Below, piece after piece: positions 57,621-64,000 of a stretch of DNA of 64,000 nucleotides. Each line of letters opens with the position of its first letter. Position 1 is the stretch's first letter. Origin of the DNA: Streptomyces althioticus (GTDB lineage Bacteria > Actinomycetota > Actinomycetes > Streptomycetales > Streptomycetaceae); the NCBI GenBank assembly GCA_014649355.1, contig BMSW01000014.1, positions 62,001 to 126,000 of the forward strand, written 5' to 3'. Both the position numbers and the translations under genes were made by a program. Below the pieces are notes generated by a model that saw only the letters and a list, made by a program, of their open reading frames with translations, ran no database searches and had not been told where the DNA came from.

Positions 57621-58406
57621 ATGCGTGTCTTGCTGATCGAGGACGACGATCGGGTGGCCGGCCCGCTGACGGAAGGGCTCGGCCGCTTCGGCTTCACCGT
57701 AGAGCGCGCCCGTACCGGTGCCGACGGACTCGCCGCCGGCGCCTGCGACATGGTGCTGCTGGACCTCGGGCTGCCGGACATGGACGGTCTCGAGGTGTGC
57801 CGTGCGCTGCGGCTGCGCTCGCAGGTGCCGATCATCATGATCACGGCTCGCAGCGACGAGGTCGACCGCGTCCTGGGCCTGGAGATCGGGGCCGACGACT
57901 ACGTGTCCAAGCCCTTCGGCGTCCGCGAACTGATCGCCAGGATCAGGGCCGTCACCCGCCGGACCCAGGCGGTGGCCGGAGCGCCGCCCGCCACCACGCC
58001 CGGGGCCCCCGGGACCGCACCGGCCGCACCGGGGGCCGGTGTGCCGCCCCGCCCGCCCCACACCGTCCAGCGGATCGGCCCGCTGTCCGTCGACCGCCGC
58101 ACCCGGCAGGTGCACCTGGGCGAGGAACCGGTCACCCTCTCGCCGAAGGAGTTCGACCTGCTGGCCTGCCTGGCCGACGACCCCGGGGCCGTCTGCACGC
58201 GGCAGCACATCCTGGACACCGTCTGGCAGCCCAACTACTTCGGCCCGACCAAGACGCTGGACGTCCACATCGCCGCCCTGCGGCGGAAACTCGGCGACTC
58301 CGCGTGGATCGACACCATCCGCGGCGTCGGGTTCCGGCTCCGGCCGCCGGACGAACCCGGCGGCGCCATGGCCGTCTGGCAGGGGGCCGGGGAGCACCAC
58401 CGGTGA
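57621..58406 (+). CDS. OmpR-family response regulator
   Basis: The 261-residue protein has a receiver with acidic pocket EDDD (residues 7-10), phospho-acceptor Asp48 in LLDLGLPDMDG and Lys97 in YVSKPFG. A Pro/Ala-rich linker (about 117-145) joins it to a winged-helix domain (LSPKEFDLLACLADDPG, then TLDVHIAALRRKLGD, then IRGVGFRLRPP). It is joined to the kinase gene by a GTGA overlap. The ATG at 57621 lacks a clear Shine-Dalgarno; a GTG at 57609 is an alternative. The most likely targets are the flanking poly-Asp genes, which share a motif. Confidence 0.93.
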   Translation: MRVLLIEDDDRVAGPLTEGLGRFGFTVERARTGADGLAAGACDMVLLDLGLPDMDGLEVCRALRLRSQVPIIMITARSDEVDRVLGLEIGADDYVSKPFGVRELIARIRAVTRRTQAVAGAPPATTPGAPGTAPAAPGAGVPPRPPHTVQRIGPLSVDRRTRQVHLGEEPVTLSPKEFDLLACLADDPGAVCTRQHILDTVWQPNYFGPTKTLDVHIAALRRKLGDSAWIDTIRGVGFRLRPPDEPGGAMAVWQGAGEHHR

Positions 58407-59857
58407 CCCGGCGCCTGCTGCTCAGCTACCTCAGCCTCACCCTGCTGGTGCTGCTCGGCCTGGAGGTCCCGCTCGGCTACTTCTACGCGCGCGGCGAGAT
58501 CTCCCGGTTCACCGGCGACGGGCGCCAGTCCGCGGAACTGCTCGCCCAGGCGCTGGAGGTGCGGGTCGAGCAGCGGGCCGCGACGGACATCCCGGCGCTG
58601 GTCACCGACTTCGTGAACGACAGCGGCGCCCACGTCATCGTCGTCGACGGCACCGGCAAGGTGATCGCCGACTCCGACACGGCCACCGCCGACGGCACCG
58701 ACCTCTCCGGCGACCCCGACATCGCCGCCGCGCTGCGCGACCGTGCCCTGTCCACCACCCGCGAGGACCGTGTCGTGCAGGGCGACGCGTTCACGGTGAC
58801 TGTGCCCGCCTCGTCCGGGGCGACGGTCCGCTGCGTGGTGCGTGTCTCCTACCCGGTCGCGCCGGTGACGACGAAGATCCGCGGGATCTGGACGACCCTC
58901 GCCCTGATCGGCCTGGGCGTGCTGACCGCGGTCGCCGCGATCGCCTTCGCCCTCGCCCGCTGGGTGACCGGCCCGGTGCGCGCCCTGGAGGCCGCCACCG
59001 CCGAACTCGCCGAGGGCAGACTCAACGCGCCGCCGACCACCTCGCAGGGCCCGCCCGAACTGCGCCGCCTGGCCTCGACGTTCTCCCGTACGGCCGCCCG
59101 CCTCCAGCATCTGCTCCAGGCGCAGCGCGCGTTCGCCTCCGAGGCCTCCCACCAGCTGAAGACCCCGCTGACCGCACTGCGCCTCCGGCTGGAGAACTTC
59201 GAGCCCTACCTCGACCCGCGCGCCCACGACAGCCTCGACGAGGCGGTGGGCGAGGTGGAGCGCCTCGGCCGCATGGTGCACGGACTGCTCGCCCTCGCCC
59301 GGCTGGAGAACTCCGCGACCGCGCCCGAGGCCACCGACCTCGACGCCGTCGTGGCGGACCGCGCCACCACCTGGACCGCGTTCGCCGCCGAGCACCACGT
59401 CGACATCGTGGTGACCGGCGAGCCGGGCGGCCAGGTGTGGGCCGTGCCCGGCGCGCTGGAGCAGATCATCGACAATCTGCTCTCCAACGCACTGCGGGTC
59501 GCGCCGCCCGGCACCTCCATCACCCTCGCCACTCGGCACACCGGTGGCGGGCGGACGGCCGCCGTCGAACTCCATGTCATGGACCAGGGCCCCGGCATGA
59601 CCGGGGCCGAACGCGAACGCGCCTTCGACCGCTTCTGGCGGGCCGCCGACTCCTACCACGAAGGCACCGGCCTCGGCCTGCCCATCGTCCGCCAGCTGAC
59701 CCGCGCCGGCGGCGGCGACGTCGTCCTCGCGACCGCCCCGGGCGGCGGTCTCGACGCGGTCGTACGGCTGCGCCCGGCAGGCGGACGGACCGGCCACGGC
59801 ACCGGCCGGCACCATCCGGACCCCGCCGCCCGCGAGGAATGGGTTTCCGCGTACTGA
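58403..59857 (+). CDS. Sensor histidine kinase, HisKA type
   Basis: The 484-residue protein has a first membrane helix (about residues 7-28), an extracytoplasmic sensor of about 130 residues and a second helix (about 163-187). A HAMP domain (WVTGPVRALEAATAELAEGRL), His250 in ASEASHQLKTPLTALR, and a HATPase_c domain with IIDNLLSNALR, DQGPGM and GTGLGLPIVRQL follow. It phosphorylates the OmpR-type regulator encoded before it. The periplasmic domain has the PDC/CHASE-like length used for ligand sensing. Flanking poly-Asp proteins hint at a cation or envelope signal, by inference only. Confidence 0.93.
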   Translation: MTRRLLLSYLSLTLLVLLGLEVPLGYFYARGEISRFTGDGRQSAELLAQALEVRVEQRAATDIPALVTDFVNDSGAHVIVVDGTGKVIADSDTATADGTDLSGDPDIAAALRDRALSTTREDRVVQGDAFTVTVPASSGATVRCVVRVSYPVAPVTTKIRGIWTTLALIGLGVLTAVAAIAFALARWVTGPVRALEAATAELAEGRLNAPPTTSQGPPELRRLASTFSRTAARLQHLLQAQRAFASEASHQLKTPLTALRLRLENFEPYLDPRAHDSLDEAVGEVERLGRMVHGLLALARLENSATAPEATDLDAVVADRATTWTAFAAEHHVDIVVTGEPGGQVWAVPGALEQIIDNLLSNALRVAPPGTSITLATRHTGGGRTAAVELHVMDQGPGMTGAERERAFDRFWRAADSYHEGTGLGLPIVRQLTRAGGGDVVLATAPGGGLDAVVRLRPAGGRTGHGTGRHHPDPAAREEWVSAY

Positions 59858-59931
59858 GCGGCACGTCCGCCCGCGCCGAAGCGCTTCAGGCCCGCATGTC
59901 CGGCGTACGGCACAAGGAAGTCCCAGCACGA

Positions 59932-59979
59932 GGTTAAGGCCCGGCAAGACTTGGAGAGGTCCGGGCCAACGTTGCTGCC
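59932..59979 (+). promoter_or_regulatory. Second GGTTAAG / CCAACGTT motif
   Basis: GGTTAAG (59932-59938) and CCAACGTTGCTGCC (59966-59979) repeat the two elements found at 57455 and 57468. Here the distance is 34 bp instead of 13, a difference of 21 bp or two helix turns. They lie 71-118 bp before the poly-Asp/PepSY gene. Confidence 0.45.
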
Positions 59980-60049
59980 ACAGCGTCGGATGCGCAGCTC
60001 AGCACCTCAATACTCGCTGGTGTTCCGACCGGACGACGTGGAGGAAACC

Positions 60050-60565
60050 ATGCGGAAGAGGAATGCGATCGCGGCCATCGTGGTGAGCGGCATCATGATG
60101 GGCGGTGCCGGCATTGCGATGGGCGGCGAAGCGGCGGAGAAGTCCTCCGCCCCTGGCCCGGCCGTGTCACTGCGCACCGACAAGGCGTCCGGCACCGCGG
60201 CCGGCGCGGACCTCGCAGTCAACTCGGTGGCCGCCGCGACCGACGCCGTCATCCGCGCGATGGGCGACGGACGCGTCAGCGAGGTGACGTTCACCGAGGA
60301 GAACGGGCGCACCGTCTGGAAGGTGACCGTCGACCAGGGCAAGGGCCCGGTCCGGGTCACCCTCGACGCGGGCACCGGCGAGATCACCGGCACCGCCGCC
60401 GTCGCCTCGACCACCGACGACTGCGCCACCTCGCCGGGCACCGGCACGGGTGACGACCGCGACGATGACGACGACGATGACGACGACCAGGACGAGGACG
60501 ACGACGACCTCGACGACGATGACGACGAGGGCCCGGACCGCGACGGCGCGGAACCGAACAAGTGA
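60050..60565 (+). CDS. PepSY-like exported protein with poly-aspartate tail
   Basis: The 171-residue protein has an N-terminal signal or anchor helix (about residues 6-26). A PepSY-like unit spans about 58-117 (AAATDAVIRAMGDGRVSEVTF, then WKVTVDQGKGPVRVTLDAGTGEI). The C-terminal tail (135-160) is almost entirely Asp/Glu. PepSY domains are often found beside two-component systems and may inhibit proteases or sense envelope state. GGAGGAAACC before the ATG is strong. Its stop overlaps the start of the beta-propeller gene as GTGA. A single cysteine near residue 125 is free. It is the second poly-Asp protein of this locus. Confidence 0.82.
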   Translation: MRKRNAIAAIVVSGIMMGGAGIAMGGEAAEKSSAPGPAVSLRTDKASGTAAGADLAVNSVAAATDAVIRAMGDGRVSEVTFTEENGRTVWKVTVDQGKGPVRVTLDAGTGEITGTAAVASTTDDCATSPGTGTGDDRDDDDDDDDDQDEDDDDLDDDDDEGPDRDGAEPNK

Positions 60566-62508
60566 GGACGGCCCGGGAAGTGACCTCCACGGACCGCATC
60601 GTCAGAATCGTGTACGCCGAGGGCGCGGGACTCCTAGCCTCCGACACCCACGGACGCGTCCACCTGCTGGACGAGCGGCTGACGCCTGTCGCCTCGTCGC
60701 CCTTCGTCCCGGAAGGCCGGCCGCTGTACGGGCTGGCCGTCGCCGGCGGGTGGGTGATCGGCAAGGACCGTATGGGCGCGGTGTACCGGTGGTCCCTGGA
60801 CACCCTGGACCTGGTCGACCGGCTCGACCCGGCGACGGTGTGCGACCGTTCGACGCTGCGGCCCAGGGAGGAGCCCTCCCCGTGCAGCTCCCGCGGCATC
60901 GGCGTCTGGCGCGACCGCGTCTGGGTGACCAGCGGCTACCACCGGCAGATGCTCGTGCTGGACCTGCACACCTTCGAGGTGCTGGAGATCCGGCCGAACG
61001 TCTGCGGCGACAGCCCCATGGAGTGGGCCTGCACCGAACACCCCGTCCGGCATGCCGTGTCGGACAAGCACGGCAACCTGCGGTTCGGCTCCTTCGAGAC
61101 CGGAGCCTTTCCGGAACTGGTCAAGCTGGACGAGGGCAACATCCACCGCGTCCGCTACGACGCCCGGCACGACCGTTTCTGGGCGACGCAGGACTTCGGT
61201 GCCGGCGACAACGCCGACGTCGCCAACGGCGTCGTCGTGGTGAGCCCGGCCGGGGAGAAGGAGGACGAGCTGCTGTTCGCGCGGGACGACGTCGAGTTCG
61301 TCGCCTTTTCGCCCGACCACGCCCGCGCCTACGCCGGCGGGTTCGACGGGGAGCTGCACATCTTCGACAACACCCGCCGCGAGCTGCGCGTCGAACGCAC
61401 CGTCACCGGATTCCCGCACCAGCTCGGCGACCTGACCGTGGGCCCCGAGGGACAGGTGTACGTCCTCTGCCAGGACGGCACGATCGTCGAACTCGACGCC
61501 GCCGGCGACCTCGTCCGCGACAACGGGCAGCGGCGGCAGGCGGTGTGGGACCTCCAGCCCTCGCGGGAGGACCCCCGCACGCTGTACTGCGCCACCGACT
61601 CCGGGGTGAGCGTCGTCCGCGTGGCGGACTCGGCCGCGGGCCCGATGATCCGGCCGGAGGCCGAGCATGTCACCGGCTGGGGCTTCACCCGGCGCGTCGC
61701 GTCCGTCGAGGGCGGCTTGGTGGGCATCACCCGCGACCGGGTCGTCTTCCGCGCCGACCGGGACGGCACCCCGCGGTGGCACCTGCGGCTGCCCGACCTG
61801 CTCCACACCGTGGCCGTCTCCCCGGACGGCACGCGGGCCCTGGTCGCCACCAACGGAGGAGCCGTCGAACTGGACACCGCCGACGGCAGCCGCCGGGCGA
61901 GCCTCGGCGTGGACGGCCTGCCCGTCTGGGCCACCGCCTACCTCCAGGACGGCGCACGTGTGCTGATCACCCGCAACGGCGTCATCGCCGTCCTCGACCC
62001 CGAGGGACCGCGCGTGCGCTGGCGCTTCGACCAGGGTGAGTACCCCAAGCGTGCCTGGACGCAGGACGGCCGCCTGTACGTCGTCGGCGACGGCGGCCTC
62101 AAGGAGATCGAGGTCGGCGTGGGCGTGGCGGCCCGCTGGTCGAAGCTGCTGTCCAACACCGTCGAGAACGCGGTCGTCTCCGACGGACTCGTCGTCGCCT
62201 CCTCCTACGGCATGCAGCTCGCCTCCTACGACCATGCGGGCGTCACCTTCGCCGGGCTGCTGGAGGACCTGCCCGACTACCCCAAGGCGCTCGCGGTCGT
62301 CCGGGACGCGCAGGACGCCCCCCACCTGCTGGTGGGCTGCCGCACCGGGCTGCTCTCGCTCTACCGCATGGACCCCGGCGCCCGGGGTCGCCGCGGACGC
62401 CCCGTGCTCGCCAAACTGCGCGACCACTGGCTGCCCCGCCACCGGGTCCGCTTCGCCCTGGAGCACCGGGACGCCCGGGACACCGTCCCCGCCGGCGCGG
62501 CCGGCTGA
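60562..62508 (+). CDS. Cytoplasmic beta-propeller (PQQ/WD40-like) protein
   Basis: The 648-residue protein is built from repeated four-strand blades, recognisable from recurring segments such as GLLASDTHGRVHLLDERL, EFVAFSPDHARAYAGGFDGELHIFDN, GQVYVLCQDGTIVELDAAGDLV and VAVSPDGTRALVATNGGAVELDTADG. No signal peptide or enzyme motif is seen, so it is probably a protein-interaction scaffold. The GTG at 60562 overlaps the poly-Asp gene stop; GTG at 60580 is an alternative. A second propeller gene follows 55 nt downstream. Translational coupling of an exported PepSY protein to a cytoplasmic propeller is unusual. Confidence 0.78.
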   Translation: MRTAREVTSTDRIVRIVYAEGAGLLASDTHGRVHLLDERLTPVASSPFVPEGRPLYGLAVAGGWVIGKDRMGAVYRWSLDTLDLVDRLDPATVCDRSTLRPREEPSPCSSRGIGVWRDRVWVTSGYHRQMLVLDLHTFEVLEIRPNVCGDSPMEWACTEHPVRHAVSDKHGNLRFGSFETGAFPELVKLDEGNIHRVRYDARHDRFWATQDFGAGDNADVANGVVVVSPAGEKEDELLFARDDVEFVAFSPDHARAYAGGFDGELHIFDNTRRELRVERTVTGFPHQLGDLTVGPEGQVYVLCQDGTIVELDAAGDLVRDNGQRRQAVWDLQPSREDPRTLYCATDSGVSVVRVADSAAGPMIRPEAEHVTGWGFTRRVASVEGGLVGITRDRVVFRADRDGTPRWHLRLPDLLHTVAVSPDGTRALVATNGGAVELDTADGSRRASLGVDGLPVWATAYLQDGARVLITRNGVIAVLDPEGPRVRWRFDQGEYPKRAWTQDGRLYVVGDGGLKEIEVGVGVAARWSKLLSNTVENAVVSDGLVVASSYGMQLASYDHAGVTFAGLLEDLPDYPKALAVVRDAQDAPHLLVGCRTGLLSLYRMDPGARGRRGRPVLAKLRDHWLPRHRVRFALEHRDARDTVPAGAAG

Positions 62509-62563
62509 CCTCACGCGCCACCTGCCCCGAACCCCACGCACCGAGAACGAGGAGGGACACCTC

Positions 62564-64000
62564 TTGCGCACCATCGACCTGCGGCCCGGCCCCGACGGCC
62601 ATGCGGCACCCGTCACCGACGTGGCCTTCCGGCCGGACGGCTCACGGCTCGCGACCGCCTCCTACGACGGCACCGTGCTCCTGTGGGACGTACGGGATCC
62701 GGCGGCGCCCGCGCCGCTGACCCGGCTGCACCACCGCCGGCTGGTCAACGCGGTCCGCTGGAACCCGGTCCGACCCGACGTGCTGGCCACCGCGTCCGCC
62801 GACAAGACCGTCGCCGTGTGGCGGGTGCCCGAGAACCCGGACGACGACCGCCCGGAGCTGCTCACCGTCCTCGCCCGGCACCTCGACGACGTCAACGCGG
62901 TCGCCTGGATGCCCGACGGGGAGCGGCTGATCTGCGTGTCCGAGGACGGCCGTGCCACCCTGTGGAACACCCGCACCGGCGCCTTCGCCGGAGAGGCCGG
63001 CGCGCACGCCGCGCACTGCATGATGGTGTCGGTGGGCCCCGGCGGCCTGATCGCCACCGTCGGCGAGGACGGGCTGGTCGCCGTCACCGACCCCGACCGT
63101 CCCGGCCGCTCCGCCGAACGCCGCTGCCCCGCCTCCGTCGAGGGCTGCGCCTGGTCGCACTCCGGCACCACACTGGCGATCACCCGGGACGACGGCGTGG
63201 CCGAACTGCTCGCCCCGGACCTGACGGTGATCCGCGCCGTCACCGTCGCGCGGACCGCCGCCCGGGCCGTGGCCTGGGCGGAGGACGACTCGATGTTCGC
63301 CGTCGGCGCCTACGACGGATGTCTGCACGTGTTCGACGCCGACGGCCGCCGGCTGCACCAGGTGCGCGACGCCCGGATGTGGCCCAGGTCGGTCGCCGTC
63401 GCGGGCGACCGGGTCGCCGTGGGCAGCTTCTGGAACGGCCCGCACGTCCTCGACCTCACCACGGCGGCGCCCCTGGCGGAACCCTCGGCGCCCACCCACG
63501 GACCCAACGCGATGGCCGTCCTCGACGGCGAACTCCTCGTCGGCTGCGACTCCGGCACGGTCGTCGCCTTCGACCCCGACGCGGACGACACCGCCGCGGG
63601 AGCACGGGTCATGCCGGTGTCCGACAGCCCTGTGCTGTCCCTCACCGTGGCCGACGGACAGTTCTACGCGGGGACCTACGCCGGGATCGTGCACCGCTGC
63701 AATGCCGGCGGCGAACTGCTCGCCGTCACTGATCCGTTGGGCGCCCCGGTGCCCTCGCTCTGCCGCACCCGCGACCTGCTGGTGGCCGGCACCTACAACG
63801 GCGCCCTCGTCGGCCTGGACCCCGCCGCGCTCACCGAGACCGGCCGCGGCGAGCCCCACGACGGCTCGGTGAAGTCGCTCGTGCCGCTCGGCGACGGCTT
63901 CGCGTCCGCGGCCACCGACCGCACCGTGGCGGCCGGCGGCCTCTACGACCGGACGGTGCTGTGGGAGCACGGCAACCTGGTGAACGCCGTCGCCGTCCTC
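62564..64000 (+). CDS. WD40-repeat protein, N-terminal part
   Basis: The frame starts at a TTG preceded by GGAGGG 7 nt upstream and runs off the right edge; 479 codons are visible. WD40 repeats are clear: APVTDVAFRPDGSRLATASYDGTVLLWDV, then VNAVRWNPVRPDVLATASADKTVAVWRV, then VNAVAWMPDGERLICVSEDGRATLWNT and further blades to the end. It should form one or two propellers that bind partner proteins. It follows the first propeller gene in the same direction and is probably in the same operon. No catalytic domain is visible; an effector domain could lie beyond the window. Confidence 0.82.
   Translation, partial: MRTIDLRPGPDGHAAPVTDVAFRPDGSRLATASYDGTVLLWDVRDPAAPAPLTRLHHRRLVNAVRWNPVRPDVLATASADKTVAVWRVPENPDDDRPELLTVLARHLDDVNAVAWMPDGERLICVSEDGRATLWNTRTGAFAGEAGAHAAHCMMVSVGPGGLIATVGEDGLVAVTDPDRPGRSAERRCPASVEGCAWSHSGTTLAITRDDGVAELLAPDLTVIRAVTVARTAARAVAWAEDDSMFAVGAYDGCLHVFDADGRRLHQVRDARMWPRSVAVAGDRVAVGSFWNGPHVLDLTTAAPLAEPSAPTHGPNAMAVLDGELLVGCDSGTVVAFDPDADDTAAGARVMPVSDSPVLSLTVADGQFYAGTYAGIVHRCNAGGELLAVTDPLGAPVPSLCRTRDLLVAGTYNGALVGLDPAALTETGRGEPHDGSVKSLVPLGDGFASAATDRTVAAGGLYDRTVLWEHGNLVNAVAVL

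Overview
The window is high-GC actinobacterial DNA and almost certainly from a Streptomyces chromosome. GC at third codon positions is extreme, TTA codons are nearly absent, and many starts are leaderless or GTG. The marker genes fit: monomeric NADP-isocitrate dehydrogenase, fused SecDF, a third MreB-like actin, Scr1/DUF397 pairs, and the xylan locus xlnB-axeA with bxlR-bxlEFGA. No prophage, transposase, CRISPR array or large antibiotic cluster was seen. Resemblance to parts of the S. coelicolor map (secDF, two-component pair, DksA-like, MreB-like; idh near a SoxR-type ABC exporter) is from memory and was not checked by search.

Layout. 1-1702: the end of a WxL-type surface protein and a DUF916 membrane protein. 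2045-9048: a probable catabolic locus with three Gfo/Idh/MocA dehydrogenases, an SDR, a phytanoyl-CoA-type dioxygenase and a divergent LacI regulator; two of its promoter regions share a candidate operator. 9231-11591: tRNA-Pro(GGG), a PPOX flavoprotein, a TetR gene with a double operator, and an ankyrin protein. 11647-16925: a divergent module of TPR-CHAT protease, cytoplasmic subtilisin, ECF-like sigma factor and a small acidic partner. This is the best candidate for an uncharacterised system. 17561-24170: formylglutamate amidohydrolase, isocitrate dehydrogenase, MscS channel, crotonase and a flippase-like membrane protein. 24195-26087: an ABC exporter behind a MerR/SoxR-type promoter. 26475-33913: SecDF, a small secreted protein, a NarL-type two-component pair, then a divergent operon of two DksA-like zinc fingers and an MreB-like protein, then an Rv1733c-family protein.

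34151-44618: xylan use. XlnB and AxeA are secreted and cut and deacetylate xylan. BxlEFG imports xylo-oligosaccharides, BxlA hydrolyses them, and BxlR (LacI) is the likely repressor acting at CGAAA-N-TTTCG boxes. 45402-48371: a secreted starch-binding alpha-amylase with one TTA codon, so a bldA-dependent candidate. 48615-56634: an Scr1/DUF397 pair, nitroreductase, small zinc or cysteine-rich proteins, an SDR, an MpaB-type oxygenase, a DEAD-box helicase, DUF5302 and DUF2804.

56716-64000: an OmpR-type two-component system flanked by two proteins ending in long poly-aspartate tails. The second is translationally joined to a beta-propeller gene and followed by a WD40 gene that runs off the window. 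The shared poly-Asp tails and shared upstream motifs suggest a cation- or envelope-sensing unit. Several gaps between genes carry tandem DNA repeats (periods 22, 25, 42, 113 and 123 bp), mostly near gene 3' ends.
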